DNA of 64,000 nucleotides from NCBI GenBank assembly GCA_963774155.1, contig CAVZDW010000002.1, positions 124,001-188,000 on the forward strand, written 5' to 3'. Made by a program: the position numbers and the translations under genes. The notes beneath the pieces are model-generated. The model made no database searches. It had not been told where the DNA came from and was given only the letters and a program-made list of their open reading frames with translations. Shown piece by piece: positions 40,505 to 48,686 of the stretch; position 1 is the stretch's first letter; every line of letters starts with the position of its first letter. Origin of the DNA: DASSUW01 sp963774155 (GTDB taxonomy: Bacteria; Actinomycetota; Thermoleophilia; Solirubrobacterales; Solirubrobacteraceae).

Positions 40505-42258
40505 GGGCCGCCGGCGCCCGTGGCGGTGCCGGCGCCGGCCCCGGCGCCGCCCCACAGCGCTCCCGGCCAGCGGCTGTTGGCGCCGCTGAACTGCTCCGGC
40601 GACGGGTCCGGGATGACCTTGCCGTCGGCCCGGTACAGCGTCGGGCCGTCGGGCGACTGGACGACGATGTCCTCCTTGACGCTTGCCGCCAGGCGCTGGA
40701 TGCCGGGGTCGCAGTTCTCGGGACAGGGGTTGCGCGTGACGCCGACCGGCACCTTGGGCTCCTCGACGAGCAGGCGCAGCTCGGCATGGGTGCCGTGGTA
40801 CCAGCCGTCGGGCCGTGGCGGGATGTCGAGGCCGTGCCGCGGGGTCTCGTGGCCCGCGGCGCGCTGCATCGCCTCGCGCATCTCCGCCGAGCTCTGCGTC
40901 TTGAGCAGGTCCGGGTCGACGCCGATGCGCTCGAGCATCTTCTGCTGCTGGGCGAACGACTCGCCGCTGATCGAGACGCCGCCGCCGTCGCCGCCCTGGG
41001 CCGCGAACGTCTTGTCGTTGCGGAACTCCTTCGTCGGCATCTTGCCCTGCATGTCGCTGGCCCGGTCGTAGGCGCGCTGGGCGTCTGAGAGCTTGTCGAT
41101 CGCCTTGGAGGCCTTGGTGGTGCGCGACGCCGCGGTGCCGACGCCGGCCGTGCCGATGGCGAGCAGCGCGTCGGGCCCGAGGTTCCCGAGCCACTCGCCG
41201 TAGCGCCCGTTCTCGAGGTCTTCGTAGTTGATCAGCGCCTTGCCGAACTCGCCCGGGTTGTCCCAGGCGTACTGGCCGGTCTCCCCGAGCTGCTTGTAGC
41301 GGTCGATCATCGCGCCCGGGTCTCGCCAGTTGATCGGGTTGGTCGGGTTGAGCTCCACGAGGAACTTGCCGCCCTCGTAGATGCCCTTCGTGCCCTCCCA
41401 GAAGCCCCCGGGGACCTGCTTGGTCTGATCCCACGTCCAGGACGCGGCGCCCTTGGCGTCGTCCACCCGGCGCTCGAACCAGTTGCGGTCGTCCTCCTCG
41501 GGCGGCGGCTTGGGCGGCTCGAGCCGGATCCCGGCCGCGGCGGCGAACGCGGGATCGGCGGGGCCGCCCGGCTGGGTCGGGAGCAGGCCGGCGCCCTGCG
41601 CGGCGGCGACCAGGCCCGTGCGGGCGATGGCCACGGCCTCCTCGGCGTTGTCGCCGTCCTTCTGCGCTTCGCGGCGGTCGTCCTCGGCCTCCTCGAGGCG
41701 GCGGCGCGCCTGGCGCTCGCGCTCCTCGGCGGCCAGCAGGTCGCGCCGCGCGTCGGCCTCCTCGGCTGCGGCCGCGTCGGCGGCGGCCGCCGCGGCGGCG
41801 TCGCCGAGCGCGATGTCGATCACCGACACGACGAAGCGGGCCTGGGCGGCCTGGGCGGCGAGAATGCGCGCGGTGGCGGTGCGCTGGTCGGTCTCGGCCT
41901 GGCGAATGTCCTCCTCCGCCTCGCGGATGCGGCGGTCGGCGTCCCGCGCGCGCTCGATCGCGCGGGTGGCCTGGCGCTGCGCGGCCTCGAGCACGAGCGC
42001 GTAGTCGTTGATCACCGCGGCCTTCTGGAGGAGCGAGACCGAAGCGGTGGTGGCCATCACGCCCTGCGTGCTCGTGAGCCCGGTGTGGGCGGCGCTCGCC
42101 GGCCCGAACCACGAGATCCCGCCGAGCACGCCCCGGAGCGAGCTGGAGATCGACTCGAGCATCCCGGCCGTGGCGACAAGGCGCCCGGCGCTCGCCTCGA
42201 GCGCCCCGGGGTCGCCCTCGGGAACGGTGATGCCGCCGTAGCTGTCGCCGCCGGCCAT
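40501..42258 (-). CDS. WXG/coiled-coil polymorphic toxin with C-terminal deaminase-like domain
   Basis: 585 residues from the ATG at 42258, sharing one base with the upstream stop. Residues 1-90 are a WXG-like helical hairpin (ISWFGPAS, W50-F51-G52). Residues 95-215 are a long Ala/Glu/Arg coiled coil. Residues 255-400 form a linker (NWFERRVDDAKG, LNPTNPINWRDPGAM, LGPDALLAIGTAGVG) typical of actinobacterial pre-toxins. Residues 480-530 hold HAE (491-493) and PCPENC (511-516), the zinc/catalytic signature of the cytidine-deaminase-like fold with three residues between the cysteines. A Gly/Ala tail ends it. Likely exported by a type VII system to modify nucleic acid or nucleotide in rivals; the activity is inferred. 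Confidence 0.68.
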   Translation of the reverse strand: MAGGDSYGGITVPEGDPGALEASAGRLVATAGMLESISSSLRGVLGGISWFGPASAAHTGLTSTQGVMATTASVSLLQKAAVINDYALVLEAAQRQATRAIERARDADRRIREAEEDIRQAETDQRTATARILAAQAAQARFVVSVIDIALGDAAAAAAADAAAAEEADARRDLLAAEERERQARRRLEEAEDDRREAQKDGDNAEEAVAIARTGLVAAAQGAGLLPTQPGGPADPAFAAAAGIRLEPPKPPPEEDDRNWFERRVDDAKGAASWTWDQTKQVPGGFWEGTKGIYEGGKFLVELNPTNPINWRDPGAMIDRYKQLGETGQYAWDNPGEFGKALINYEDLENGRYGEWLGNLGPDALLAIGTAGVGTAASRTTKASKAIDKLSDAQRAYDRASDMQGKMPTKEFRNDKTFAAQGGDGGGVSISGESFAQQQKMLERIGVDPDLLKTQSSAEMREAMQRAAGHETPRHGLDIPPRPDGWYHGTHAELRLLVEEPKVPVGVTRNPCPENCDPGIQRLAASVKEDIVVQSPDGPTLYRADGKVIPDPSPEQFSGANSRWPGALWGGAGAGAGTATGAGGP

Positions 42259-42542
42259 CAGCGCCGCATCTGCGAGTCGTCGGTCTGCTGGTAGGCGAGC
42301 CCGGCGGCGCCGAGGTTGCCGCCGGTGCGCATCGTCGCGTCGCCGAGGGCGGCGAGGCTGAACGACCACGTGTCGCCCCAGCCGCCGACCGCACCGCCCG
42401 CGCCGGAGTCCCCGACGGCCGCCGCCGCGGCGGCGATCGCGGCCTGCAGCTCTCCCGCCGCCTCGAGCGCCTGCCCGCCGGCAGCCGACTGCTGCGCGCC
42501 GCCCGCGGTCAACGATTCGGTGTCTACCTCAATCCGTGGCAT
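42258..42542 (-). CDS. WXG100/EspC-like secretion-target protein
   Basis: 94 residues from the ATG at 42542, which has a strong GGAGGA site; a longer frame upstream (42596) is rejected. MPRIEVDTESLTAGGAQQSA, an Ala-rich helix, VGGWGDTWSFSLAALG (a W-G turn between helices) and a second helix ending AGLAYQQTDDSQ fit the short helical-hairpin secretion partners of type VII systems (WXG100 or EspC/DUF2580 type). It is the first gene of the six-gene cassette and overlaps the toxin start. Confidence 0.72.
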   Translation of the reverse strand: MPRIEVDTESLTAGGAQQSAAGGQALEAAGELQAAIAAAAAAVGDSGAGGAVGGWGDTWSFSLAALGDATMRTGGNLGAAGLAYQQTDDSQMRR

Positions 42543-42547
42543 CGAGT

Positions 42548-42553
42548 TCCTCC
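42548..42553 (-). promoter_or_regulatory. Shine-Dalgarno GGAGGA that sets the WXG-gene start
   Basis: On the minus strand GGAGGA lies 5 nt before the ATG at 42542 and decides between that ATG and the upstream one at 42596. Most other starts in the window lack such a site. Confidence 0.65.
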
Positions 42554-42579
42554 TACCCGCCAAGCCTCGACTGCTCGCC

Positions 42580-43452
42580 TCAAACGTAGCGAGCAATCGC
42601 CTCGGCGACAGCCCCGTGCATCTGCGGACCGCCGAGATGCCCTTCGTCGACGAGGATCAGCTCGCCCCACACCTGGGAGAGCGCGACGGCAAAGTCGGCC
42701 GGCGAGCCGAGGTCGCGGCGGCCGTTGACGAGCACGCCCGGGATCCCGGCCAGCCGCGGCGCCCCGCGGAGCAGCTCGCCGTCCTCCAGAAAGACCGAAT
42801 GGCGCCAGTAGTGGGTCACGAGGCGCGCGAAGTTCAGCCGGAAGGCCGGGTCCTCGTAGCGCGGGCTCGGCGGCACGCCCATCTGCGCGTCCTCCCAGGC
42901 GCACCACTCGCGCGCGGCATGATCGGCGACCGCCGGGTCGGGGTCGTCGAGGAGCCGGCTGTAGGCGTCCACGGGCCGTTCGCCGTCGGGCACGAGCTCC
43001 ATGAACCGCCGCCAGGCCTCCGGGAAGTACCGGCCGACGCCGCCCGTGATCCACTCGATGTCGGCGGACGAGGGGCCGGGGACCGCGAAGAGGACGAGCT
43101 CGGTGACCCGCTCGGGATGGCGCTGCGCGTAGGCCAGGCCGAGCGTGGAGCCCCACGAGGCGCCGAGCACGAGCCAGCGAGCGATCCCCAGATGCGTGCG
43201 AAGGGCCTCGACGTCGCGGATCAGATGGTGGGTCGTGTTGGCCCGCAGCTCGCCGTAGGGCAGGCTGCGACCGCAGCCGCGCTGGTCGAAGAGCACGACG
43301 CGGTACGCGGTGAGGTCGAAGAACTCGAGCCACCACGGCGGGCAGCCCGAGCCCGGGCCGCCGTGCAGCACGACGGCGGGCTTGCCGGCGGGATCGCCGT
43401 GGACCTCCCAGTGGATCCGGTGGCCGTCGCCGACGTCGAGCAGCGGGGTCAC
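42580..43452 (-). CDS. pip: Proline iminopeptidase-like alpha/beta hydrolase
   Basis: 290 residues from the GTG at 43452 (GTGA overlap with the FUSC gene). HWEVHGDPAGKPAVVLHGGP (oxyanion HGGPG), FFDLTAYRVVLFDQRGCGRS (DQRGCGRS, the S33 signature), RWLVLGASWGSTLGLAYAQ (nucleophile GxSxG as GASWG) and ILVDEGHLGGPQMHGAVAEA (catalytic His) identify the S33 prolyl aminopeptidase group. Cytoplasmic; removes N-terminal proline from peptides. The WXG cassette follows after 37 bp on the same strand. Confidence 0.92.
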   Translation of the reverse strand: MTPLLDVGDGHRIHWEVHGDPAGKPAVVLHGGPGSGCPPWWLEFFDLTAYRVVLFDQRGCGRSLPYGELRANTTHHLIRDVEALRTHLGIARWLVLGASWGSTLGLAYAQRHPERVTELVLFAVPGPSSADIEWITGGVGRYFPEAWRRFMELVPDGERPVDAYSRLLDDPDPAVADHAAREWCAWEDAQMGVPPSPRYEDPAFRLNFARLVTHYWRHSVFLEDGELLRGAPRLAGIPGVLVNGRRDLGSPADFAVALSQVWGELILVDEGHLGGPQMHGAVAEAIARYV

Positions 43453-44645
43453 AGCTCGGCCTTCTCCTCCAGCGCCTCGTTGACCGCGCGGCGCACCGCG
43501 GCCGAGGCCTCGTCGGTGCCCATCCCGGTGCCGGCCACCAGGTCCGTGGCGGTCGAGCGGATCTGGCCGACGATCACGCTGACCGAGAGGTTGCCCGTGG
43601 TCTCGAGCACGAGCGTCGCGATCGCGGCCGCACGCAGCGCGTGCTCGCGCACCCGCTCGACGGCCCTCGGGTCGTCGAGCGCGTCGGCGAACGACCGCAC
43701 GGCGGCCGCGAGCTCGTGGACCGCGTCGGCCATCGGCGGCGGCACGTTCTCGTCGAGGCGCACGGCGCGGATCGCCCCGCGCGCGAGCACGCGGATGTTG
43801 CGGACGGCGAGGTCGATCTGCTCGGCAGCGTCGGCATAGCCCTCGACCCGGCCCCGCAATCGGCGCCGCGGCGGCGCGTAGCGCGTGGTCTCGCGGCTCA
43901 CGTTCACGGCCTCGGCGAAGTTGCCGCTCAGCTCGTCGATCGCCCGGGCGCGCAGCAGCGCCCGCTCGGCGAGCCCGCGGTCGCGCTCGAGGATGGCCTC
44001 CGCGATGTCCTCGAGCGTCGCCGCCAGCTCCTCCAGCAACGGCCGAGCCGCGCGACGCACCATCGCGACCGGGTCGGCGGGCAGCAGGAGGCCGTTCACG
44101 ACCAGGGCCACGGTGCCGCCGGCCAGCGCGTCGAGGAAGCGGGCGAAGGTCACGCCGTCGGTCGGCGGCTGCAACGTGGCCACCAGGGCCGCCGACACCG
44201 CCGCCTGCGTGGCGAGCATCTGGCCGCTGCCGAGGAAGATGGCCAGCGCCGTGGCCAGCATGACCACGAGGGCGAGCTGGGCCGGGCCGCTGCCGATGGC
44301 CAGCACGAGCAGGTCGCCGACCGCGATGCCGACGGCGACGCCGATCGCCACCTCGACGGCCCGCCGACCGCGCTGGGAGATCGTGAGCCCGAGCGTGATG
44401 ATGGCCGACACCGGCGCGAAGAACGGCGCGGTGTGCCCGAACACCTCGGTGGCGATCAGCCACGCCACGCCGGCGGCCACGCCGGCCTGGAGCACGGAGC
44501 GCCAGGCGAGCCGCAACCGCTCGACCCGCGTCCGCATGGAGACGCGCGAGCGCTCCGCGGCCTCCTCGATCAGCGGCGCCGCACGGTCGCTCAGCGGGAG
44601 GTCGGTGTCGCGCAAGCGGGGCATCGCGGCCTCTGATCCTGCCAT
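43449..44645 (-). CDS. FUSC family membrane protein (aromatic-acid-exporter-like)
   Basis: 398 residues (ATG 44645; MPRLRD at 44624 is an alternative start). Five to six N-terminal membrane segments: VLQAGVAAGVAWLIATEVFG, PFFAPVSAIITLGLTIS, AVEVAIGVAVGIAVGDLLVL, LALVVMLATALAIFLG and FLDALAGGTVALVVNGLLLP. The FAPVSAIITLG-x-S-x-RGRRA block matches fusaric-acid-resistance/AaeB-like half-size proteins. The C-terminal 200 residues are helical and cytoplasmic (AVNVSRETTRYAPPRRRLRG). Probably exports organic acids; substrate unknown. Translationally coupled to the iminopeptidase. Confidence 0.85.
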   Translation of the reverse strand: MAGSEAAMPRLRDTDLPLSDRAAPLIEEAAERSRVSMRTRVERLRLAWRSVLQAGVAAGVAWLIATEVFGHTAPFFAPVSAIITLGLTISQRGRRAVEVAIGVAVGIAVGDLLVLAIGSGPAQLALVVMLATALAIFLGSGQMLATQAAVSAALVATLQPPTDGVTFARFLDALAGGTVALVVNGLLLPADPVAMVRRAARPLLEELAATLEDIAEAILERDRGLAERALLRARAIDELSGNFAEAVNVSRETTRYAPPRRRLRGRVEGYADAAEQIDLAVRNIRVLARGAIRAVRLDENVPPPMADAVHELAAAVRSFADALDDPRAVERVREHALRAAAIATLVLETTGNLSVSVIVGQIRSTATDLVAGTGMGTDEASAAVRRAVNEALEEKAEL

Positions 44646-45044
44646 GTCGCACCGTCACGATCTCGCGGCACCGAGGGTCGGATCTCCGGCGGCATCGCCG
44701 CTCGAACTGCGGCAGGGGCGCAGGCGCGCTCGGAGCCGCCGGTTGACGAAAAGCACCCCTCTCCACCCAGCCGGGGTTGACGTTCGTGGGGTGCCGAGGG
44801 TGCCTCCCGAGCCGCGAGGCGGCTTTACCCTCGCGGGGCTGTGTTCTGCTCACCAACTCAGGGCTGAAGAGGCGTATCTCAGCCTCAACTTGAGGGTGAG
44901 TTACGGCCGTCTGGGGTCGGGACCCCAGGTTCTTGGCTCAAGACCGGACCCTCCGATGCCGACTTTCAGAGGGTCGGGCCTCCTCTGTCTTCCTCCTGTG
45001 ACGACGATCTTCCTCCTCTCCCCGCGCGTGTACGCGCCGTGCTC
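44646..45044. promoter_or_regulatory. Long leader/divergent region with hairpins (399 bp)
   Basis: Non-coding region between FUSC and the wall-hydrolase gene. It contains a possible partial copy of the palindromic element (about 44700-44795, sharing ACCCAGCC and GTTGACGTTCG with copy B), a perfect hairpin CTGGGGT-CGGG-ACCCCAG at 44911-44928, a second stem GACCCTC ... GAGGGTC at 44947-44975, the small palindrome CCTCAACTTGAGG near 44883-44895, and a pyrimidine-rich tract before the start. Wall-hydrolase genes in actinobacteria often have structured leaders. I could not match a known riboswitch. Confidence 0.5.
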
Positions 45045-47483
45045 ATGATGCGCCGCATCTTCAGCATCGCGCTGGCGGTCGCCGCCGTGTACGCCGCGGT
45101 GCTGGGTATCGCGGCCCCGGCCCAGGCGCCTTCGCCGGAGCCGGTCGCCCCCGAGGCCACGGCCACGCCGATCACGGAACCCGCCCCCACGGCCACCACC
45201 GCGCCCGCGGAGACGCCCACCGTCGTGCCGGAGACCACCCCGGCGCAGACGCCGGTCCCCACGGCCACCGAGACGCCGGCCGAGACCACCACGCCCACGC
45301 CGGAGCCCACGGCCACGTCCACGCCGGCCGAGACGGCCACGCCCACCGCGACGGCCGAGGCGACGCCCGAGGCGACCGCCACGCCGACGAACTCGCAGGT
45401 CGGCGAGGGCGACACCCGACACTGCTCGGGTCGGGCCGGCAAGACCTCAACCTCGACTCGAGGGTCAGATTGCAACGTCAAGGTCGACGGTCACGCCGAT
45501 CGTGACGAAACGCACCAGCGTCGTCTGACCCCGGCTCCGAAGCTCGAGAACGCGGACGGCTCCCCCGCGGTTTCGAACCCCACCTTCTCACTCGCCACGG
45601 TCGGCCCGGCTCGCGTCGGCGTCCCGAACTTCTTCATCGACAAGTTCCGGATCCCGCCCTTCCTCCTCCCCATCTACCAGGCCGCCGGCATGCAGTACGG
45701 CGTGCGCTGGGAGATCCTGGCCGCGATCAACGAGATCGAGACCGACTACGGCCGCAACCTGAACATCTCCTCGGCCGGCGCCCTGGGCTGGATGCAGTTC
45801 ATGCCGCCGACCTGGGCCGCCTACGGCGTCGATGCGAACCGCGACGGCCTCAAGGACCCGTTCAACCCGGTCGACGCGATCTTCGCCGCCGCCCGCTACC
45901 TCAACGCCGCGGGCGCCGAGACGGACATCCGCGCGGCCATCTGGGCCTACAACCACGCCGACTGGTACGTCGACTCGGTGCTCATGCGGGCCCAGGTCAT
46001 CGGCGGCCTGCCGAGCGACCTCGTCGGCTCCCTCACGGGCCTCACGCAGGGCCGCTTCCCGGTCCACGCCAAGGCGACCTACGCCGGGCAGCTGACCAAG
46101 AAGGGCAACGCGGTCGAGGAGGGCAACGCGGCGATGGTCGTGGAGTCCGAGGAGGCCCGCCGCGGCATCAAGATCTACTCGCGCGACCGCGCCCCGATCA
46201 TCGCCGTCAACGACGGCCGGGTGGTCAAGCTCGGCAAGAGCAAGCGTCTGGGCCGGTACGTGACGCTCCAGGACGTCTACGGCAACACCTACACCTACGC
46301 GCATCTCGGCGAGGTCTCAGAGACCTACCCCGCTCCGAAGGACCGCTCGCGCCGCCGCGGCGGCAAGCAGGAGTCGACGCCGACGCGCGACCTCGACGAG
46401 AAGAAGACCGTCGAGGCCGAGGAGGCCGACGACGAGGTCGTCACCGTCGAGCCGCCGGCCGCCGAGGAGACGACCGAGGATCTGCCGGTCAAGGAGCGCC
46501 TGTTCGCGCATCCGACCCGCGCTGCCGCGCAGGCCGCCGGCGGCGCCGTGCAGCTCGCGGACGAGACCGTCGAGGTCACGCAGGAGGCGCCGATCGGCTT
46601 CGACCCGCGCGACTTCCGCTCGAAGAAGCTCAAGAAGGGCTCGCGGGTCATCGGCGGCACCATCCTCGGCCGCCTGGGCACCGAGACCGAGAAGAGCGCG
46701 CCGTACCTCAAGTTCGAGATCCGCCCCGCCGGCCGCGGCGCCCCGCGGATCGACCCGAAGCCGATCCTCGACGGCTGGAAGCTGCTCGAGTCGACCGCCA
46801 TCTACCGCGCCAAGGGCAAGAACCCGTTCTTCGGCGACGACGCCGCGAACCCGTCGATCGGCCAGCTGCTGCTGCTCAGCAAGGAGCAGCTCATCCGCCG
46901 GGTGCTCGCCGACCCGCGGATCGAGATCTACGGCTGCGGCCAGGACGACATCCGCTCCGGCCAGATCGACCGCCGCGTGCTGGCCACCATGCTCTACCTC
47001 GCCACCTCGGGCCTGAAGCCGACCATCACGTCGCTCAAGTGCGGCCACGGCTACCTCACGGCCTCGGGCAACGTCTCCGAGCACTCGACCGGCACGGCCA
47101 TGGACATCGCCGCCATCAACGGCATCGTCATCACGCCCGCGACGCAGGGCCCCGGCTCGATCACCGACATCACGATCCAGCGCCTGCTCAAGCTCCAGGG
47201 CACGATGAAGCCGCACCAGATCATCTCCCTGATGACCTTCGACGGCACGGACAACACGTACGCCATGGGCGACCATGACGACCACATCCACGTCGGCTGG
47301 CGTCCGCTCTACGGCGAGAACCGCCAGGCCGCCAAGCAGATCGACGCGGTGCTCGCGCCCGAGCAGTGGATCAAGCTGATCGACCGCCTCGGCGACATCG
47401 ACAACCCGACCGTGCGCGAGCAGCCCTCGAAGTTCTCGGTCAAGGTCGTCAAGCGCGCGTCTCGGTCTCACCGCGCCGAGTAG
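45045..47483 (+). CDS. Multidomain peptidoglycan hydrolase: lytic transglycosylase, M23-like and M15-like domains
   Basis: 812 residues from ATG 45045 (GTG 45039 is an alternative). Signal peptide RRIFSIALAVAAVYAAVLGI, then a Pro/Thr-rich wall-spanning stalk. Residues 190-310: a lytic transglycosylase (VRWEILAAINEIETDYGRNL with catalytic Glu; SAGALGWMQFMPPTW). Residues 370-590: an LytM/M23-like fold (PIIAVNDGRVVKLGKSKRLG, TYTYAHLGE, APYLKFEIRP). Residues 630-780: an M15-like D,D-peptidase part (SEHSTGTAMDIAAI; DHDDHIHVGWRP). Extracellular, remodelling the wall during growth or division. The last 35 bp overlap the convergent antiporter gene. Confidence 0.88.
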   Translation: MMRRIFSIALAVAAVYAAVLGIAAPAQAPSPEPVAPEATATPITEPAPTATTAPAETPTVVPETTPAQTPVPTATETPAETTTPTPEPTATSTPAETATPTATAEATPEATATPTNSQVGEGDTRHCSGRAGKTSTSTRGSDCNVKVDGHADRDETHQRRLTPAPKLENADGSPAVSNPTFSLATVGPARVGVPNFFIDKFRIPPFLLPIYQAAGMQYGVRWEILAAINEIETDYGRNLNISSAGALGWMQFMPPTWAAYGVDANRDGLKDPFNPVDAIFAAARYLNAAGAETDIRAAIWAYNHADWYVDSVLMRAQVIGGLPSDLVGSLTGLTQGRFPVHAKATYAGQLTKKGNAVEEGNAAMVVESEEARRGIKIYSRDRAPIIAVNDGRVVKLGKSKRLGRYVTLQDVYGNTYTYAHLGEVSETYPAPKDRSRRRGGKQESTPTRDLDEKKTVEAEEADDEVVTVEPPAAEETTEDLPVKERLFAHPTRAAAQAAGGAVQLADETVEVTQEAPIGFDPRDFRSKKLKKGSRVIGGTILGRLGTETEKSAPYLKFEIRPAGRGAPRIDPKPILDGWKLLESTAIYRAKGKNPFFGDDAANPSIGQLLLLSKEQLIRRVLADPRIEIYGCGQDDIRSGQIDRRVLATMLYLATSGLKPTITSLKCGHGYLTASGNVSEHSTGTAMDIAAINGIVITPATQGPGSITDITIQRLLKLQGTMKPHQIISLMTFDGTDNTYAMGDHDDHIHVGWRPLYGENRQAAKQIDAVLAPEQWIKLIDRLGDIDNPTVREQPSKFSVKVVKRASRSHRAE

Positions 47484-48654
47484 CCAGCCACTCCGACCCG
47501 GGCGTGTCGCTCAGCCCGTGGACGATGATCGACGTGAAGACGACGAGCGCCGCGAGGTTGAAGATGCGCTCGCCCTCCTCGAGCCCGAGGCCGAGGACGA
47601 GGATGGCGAAGGTCATCGTGGCCACGCCCTTGGGGCCGAACCACGCCATGAAGGCCTTGGTGGCGGTGTCCAGGCCGGTACCCGCGAGCGCGGCCCAGAT
47701 CGCGATCGTGCGCGCGAACAGCAGCGTGAAGACGACGATGGCGACGGCCGCCCAGCCATCGCCGAACAGGCCGTCGAGCGTGAGCAGGGCGCCGAAGACC
47801 ACGAAGATGCCGAGCTTGACGATCTCCACGATGTCCTCGGCACGCTCGGCGAACTGCTCGCCGATCTCGGGGCGTCGGATGCCGAGCACGATCGCGCAGA
47901 CGAAGACGGCGATGAAGCCATTGCCGTGGAGCGGCTCGACAACCGCGACGCCGTAGGTCGCGAAGGCGACGCCCAGCGCGTAGAGCGACATGTGGTGCGA
48001 CGGGATGCCCTCGGCACCGCGCGGCATCAGCCACGACGCCAGGTAGCCCATGCCGATGCCGAAGGCGAACCCGAGCGTGATGTCCTCGAGCACGAACTCG
48101 TACCAGACGAAGTCGCCCTCGTTCGTGGCCAGGGCGGCGCTGAAGGCGAGCACGGCCGGGAGCGCCAGGCCGTCGTTGAGGCCCGACTCGAGGTTCAGCG
48201 AGTGCCGGACGAGGCGCGGGACGCGGGGGTTGGTGACCACGCTCGACGAGAGCACCGGGTCGGTCGGCGACAGCAGCGCGCCGAGCAGGAACGACTCGGT
48301 CCATCCGAGGTCGGTGAGCGCGTGGGTGACGAGCGCCACGAGCACGCACGTGATCGGCATCGCCAGCACGAGCTTGCGCAGGGGCAGCCGCCATTCGCGC
48401 TGGAGCATCTCCCCCTCGACCTCGATCCCGTCGCGGAAGAGGATCACGATCAGCGCGACGGTGGCGAGCTGGACGACGAAGCCCGACTCGGCGTCGAACT
48501 CGAGCACACCGAGGCCGCCGTCGCCGAGCAGGAAGCCGGCGACCACGAAGACGGCGATCAGCGACAGGAAGCTGCGGTGCGCGAGTCCCGAGGCGAGCGC
48601 ACCGACGATGAGCAGCGCGCCGAAGACGAGCGCCGCGACCTCGAATTGATCCAT
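47449..48654 (-). CDS. Cation:proton antiporter (CPA1/NhaP-like)
   Basis: 401 residues with about 12 membrane segments. Conserved ion-path motifs are LLGALLSPTDPVLSSSV (TDP, with the SPTDP helix break) and SLNLESGLNDGLALPAVLAF (ESGxND), the core of CPA1 exchangers. AFMAWFGPKGVATMTFAIL is the later G-P-KG helix. It exchanges Na+ or K+ for H+ across the inner membrane, for pH and salt homeostasis. No cytosolic RCK/TrkA domain follows, unlike NhaP2. Divergent from the DAO gene at 48687. Confidence 0.92.
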   Translation of the reverse strand: MDQFEVAALVFGALLIVGALASGLAHRSFLSLIAVFVVAGFLLGDGGLGVLEFDAESGFVVQLATVALIVILFRDGIEVEGEMLQREWRLPLRKLVLAMPITCVLVALVTHALTDLGWTESFLLGALLSPTDPVLSSSVVTNPRVPRLVRHSLNLESGLNDGLALPAVLAFSAALATNEGDFVWYEFVLEDITLGFAFGIGMGYLASWLMPRGAEGIPSHHMSLYALGVAFATYGVAVVEPLHGNGFIAVFVCAIVLGIRRPEIGEQFAERAEDIVEIVKLGIFVVFGALLTLDGLFGDGWAAVAIVVFTLLFARTIAIWAALAGTGLDTATKAFMAWFGPKGVATMTFAILVLGLGLEEGERIFNLAALVVFTSIIVHGLSDTPGSEWLATRRGETETRA

Positions 48655-48672
48655 TCCCGCGACAGGCTTCCA

Positions 48673-48678
48673 TAGGCT
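48673..48678 (+). promoter_or_regulatory. Minus-10 box TAGGCT before DAO-type oxidoreductase
   Basis: TAGGCT ends 8 nt before the GTG at 48687 and overlaps the alternative TTG start at 48678, favouring the GTG. Confidence 0.5.
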
Positions 48679-48686
48679 TGCGCGCC

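Noticed and set aside
44840..45040. c-di-AMP (ydaO-type) riboswitch before the wall-hydrolase gene
   Set aside because: The conserved core blocks of that riboswitch are not present in the expected order; only plain hairpins are seen.
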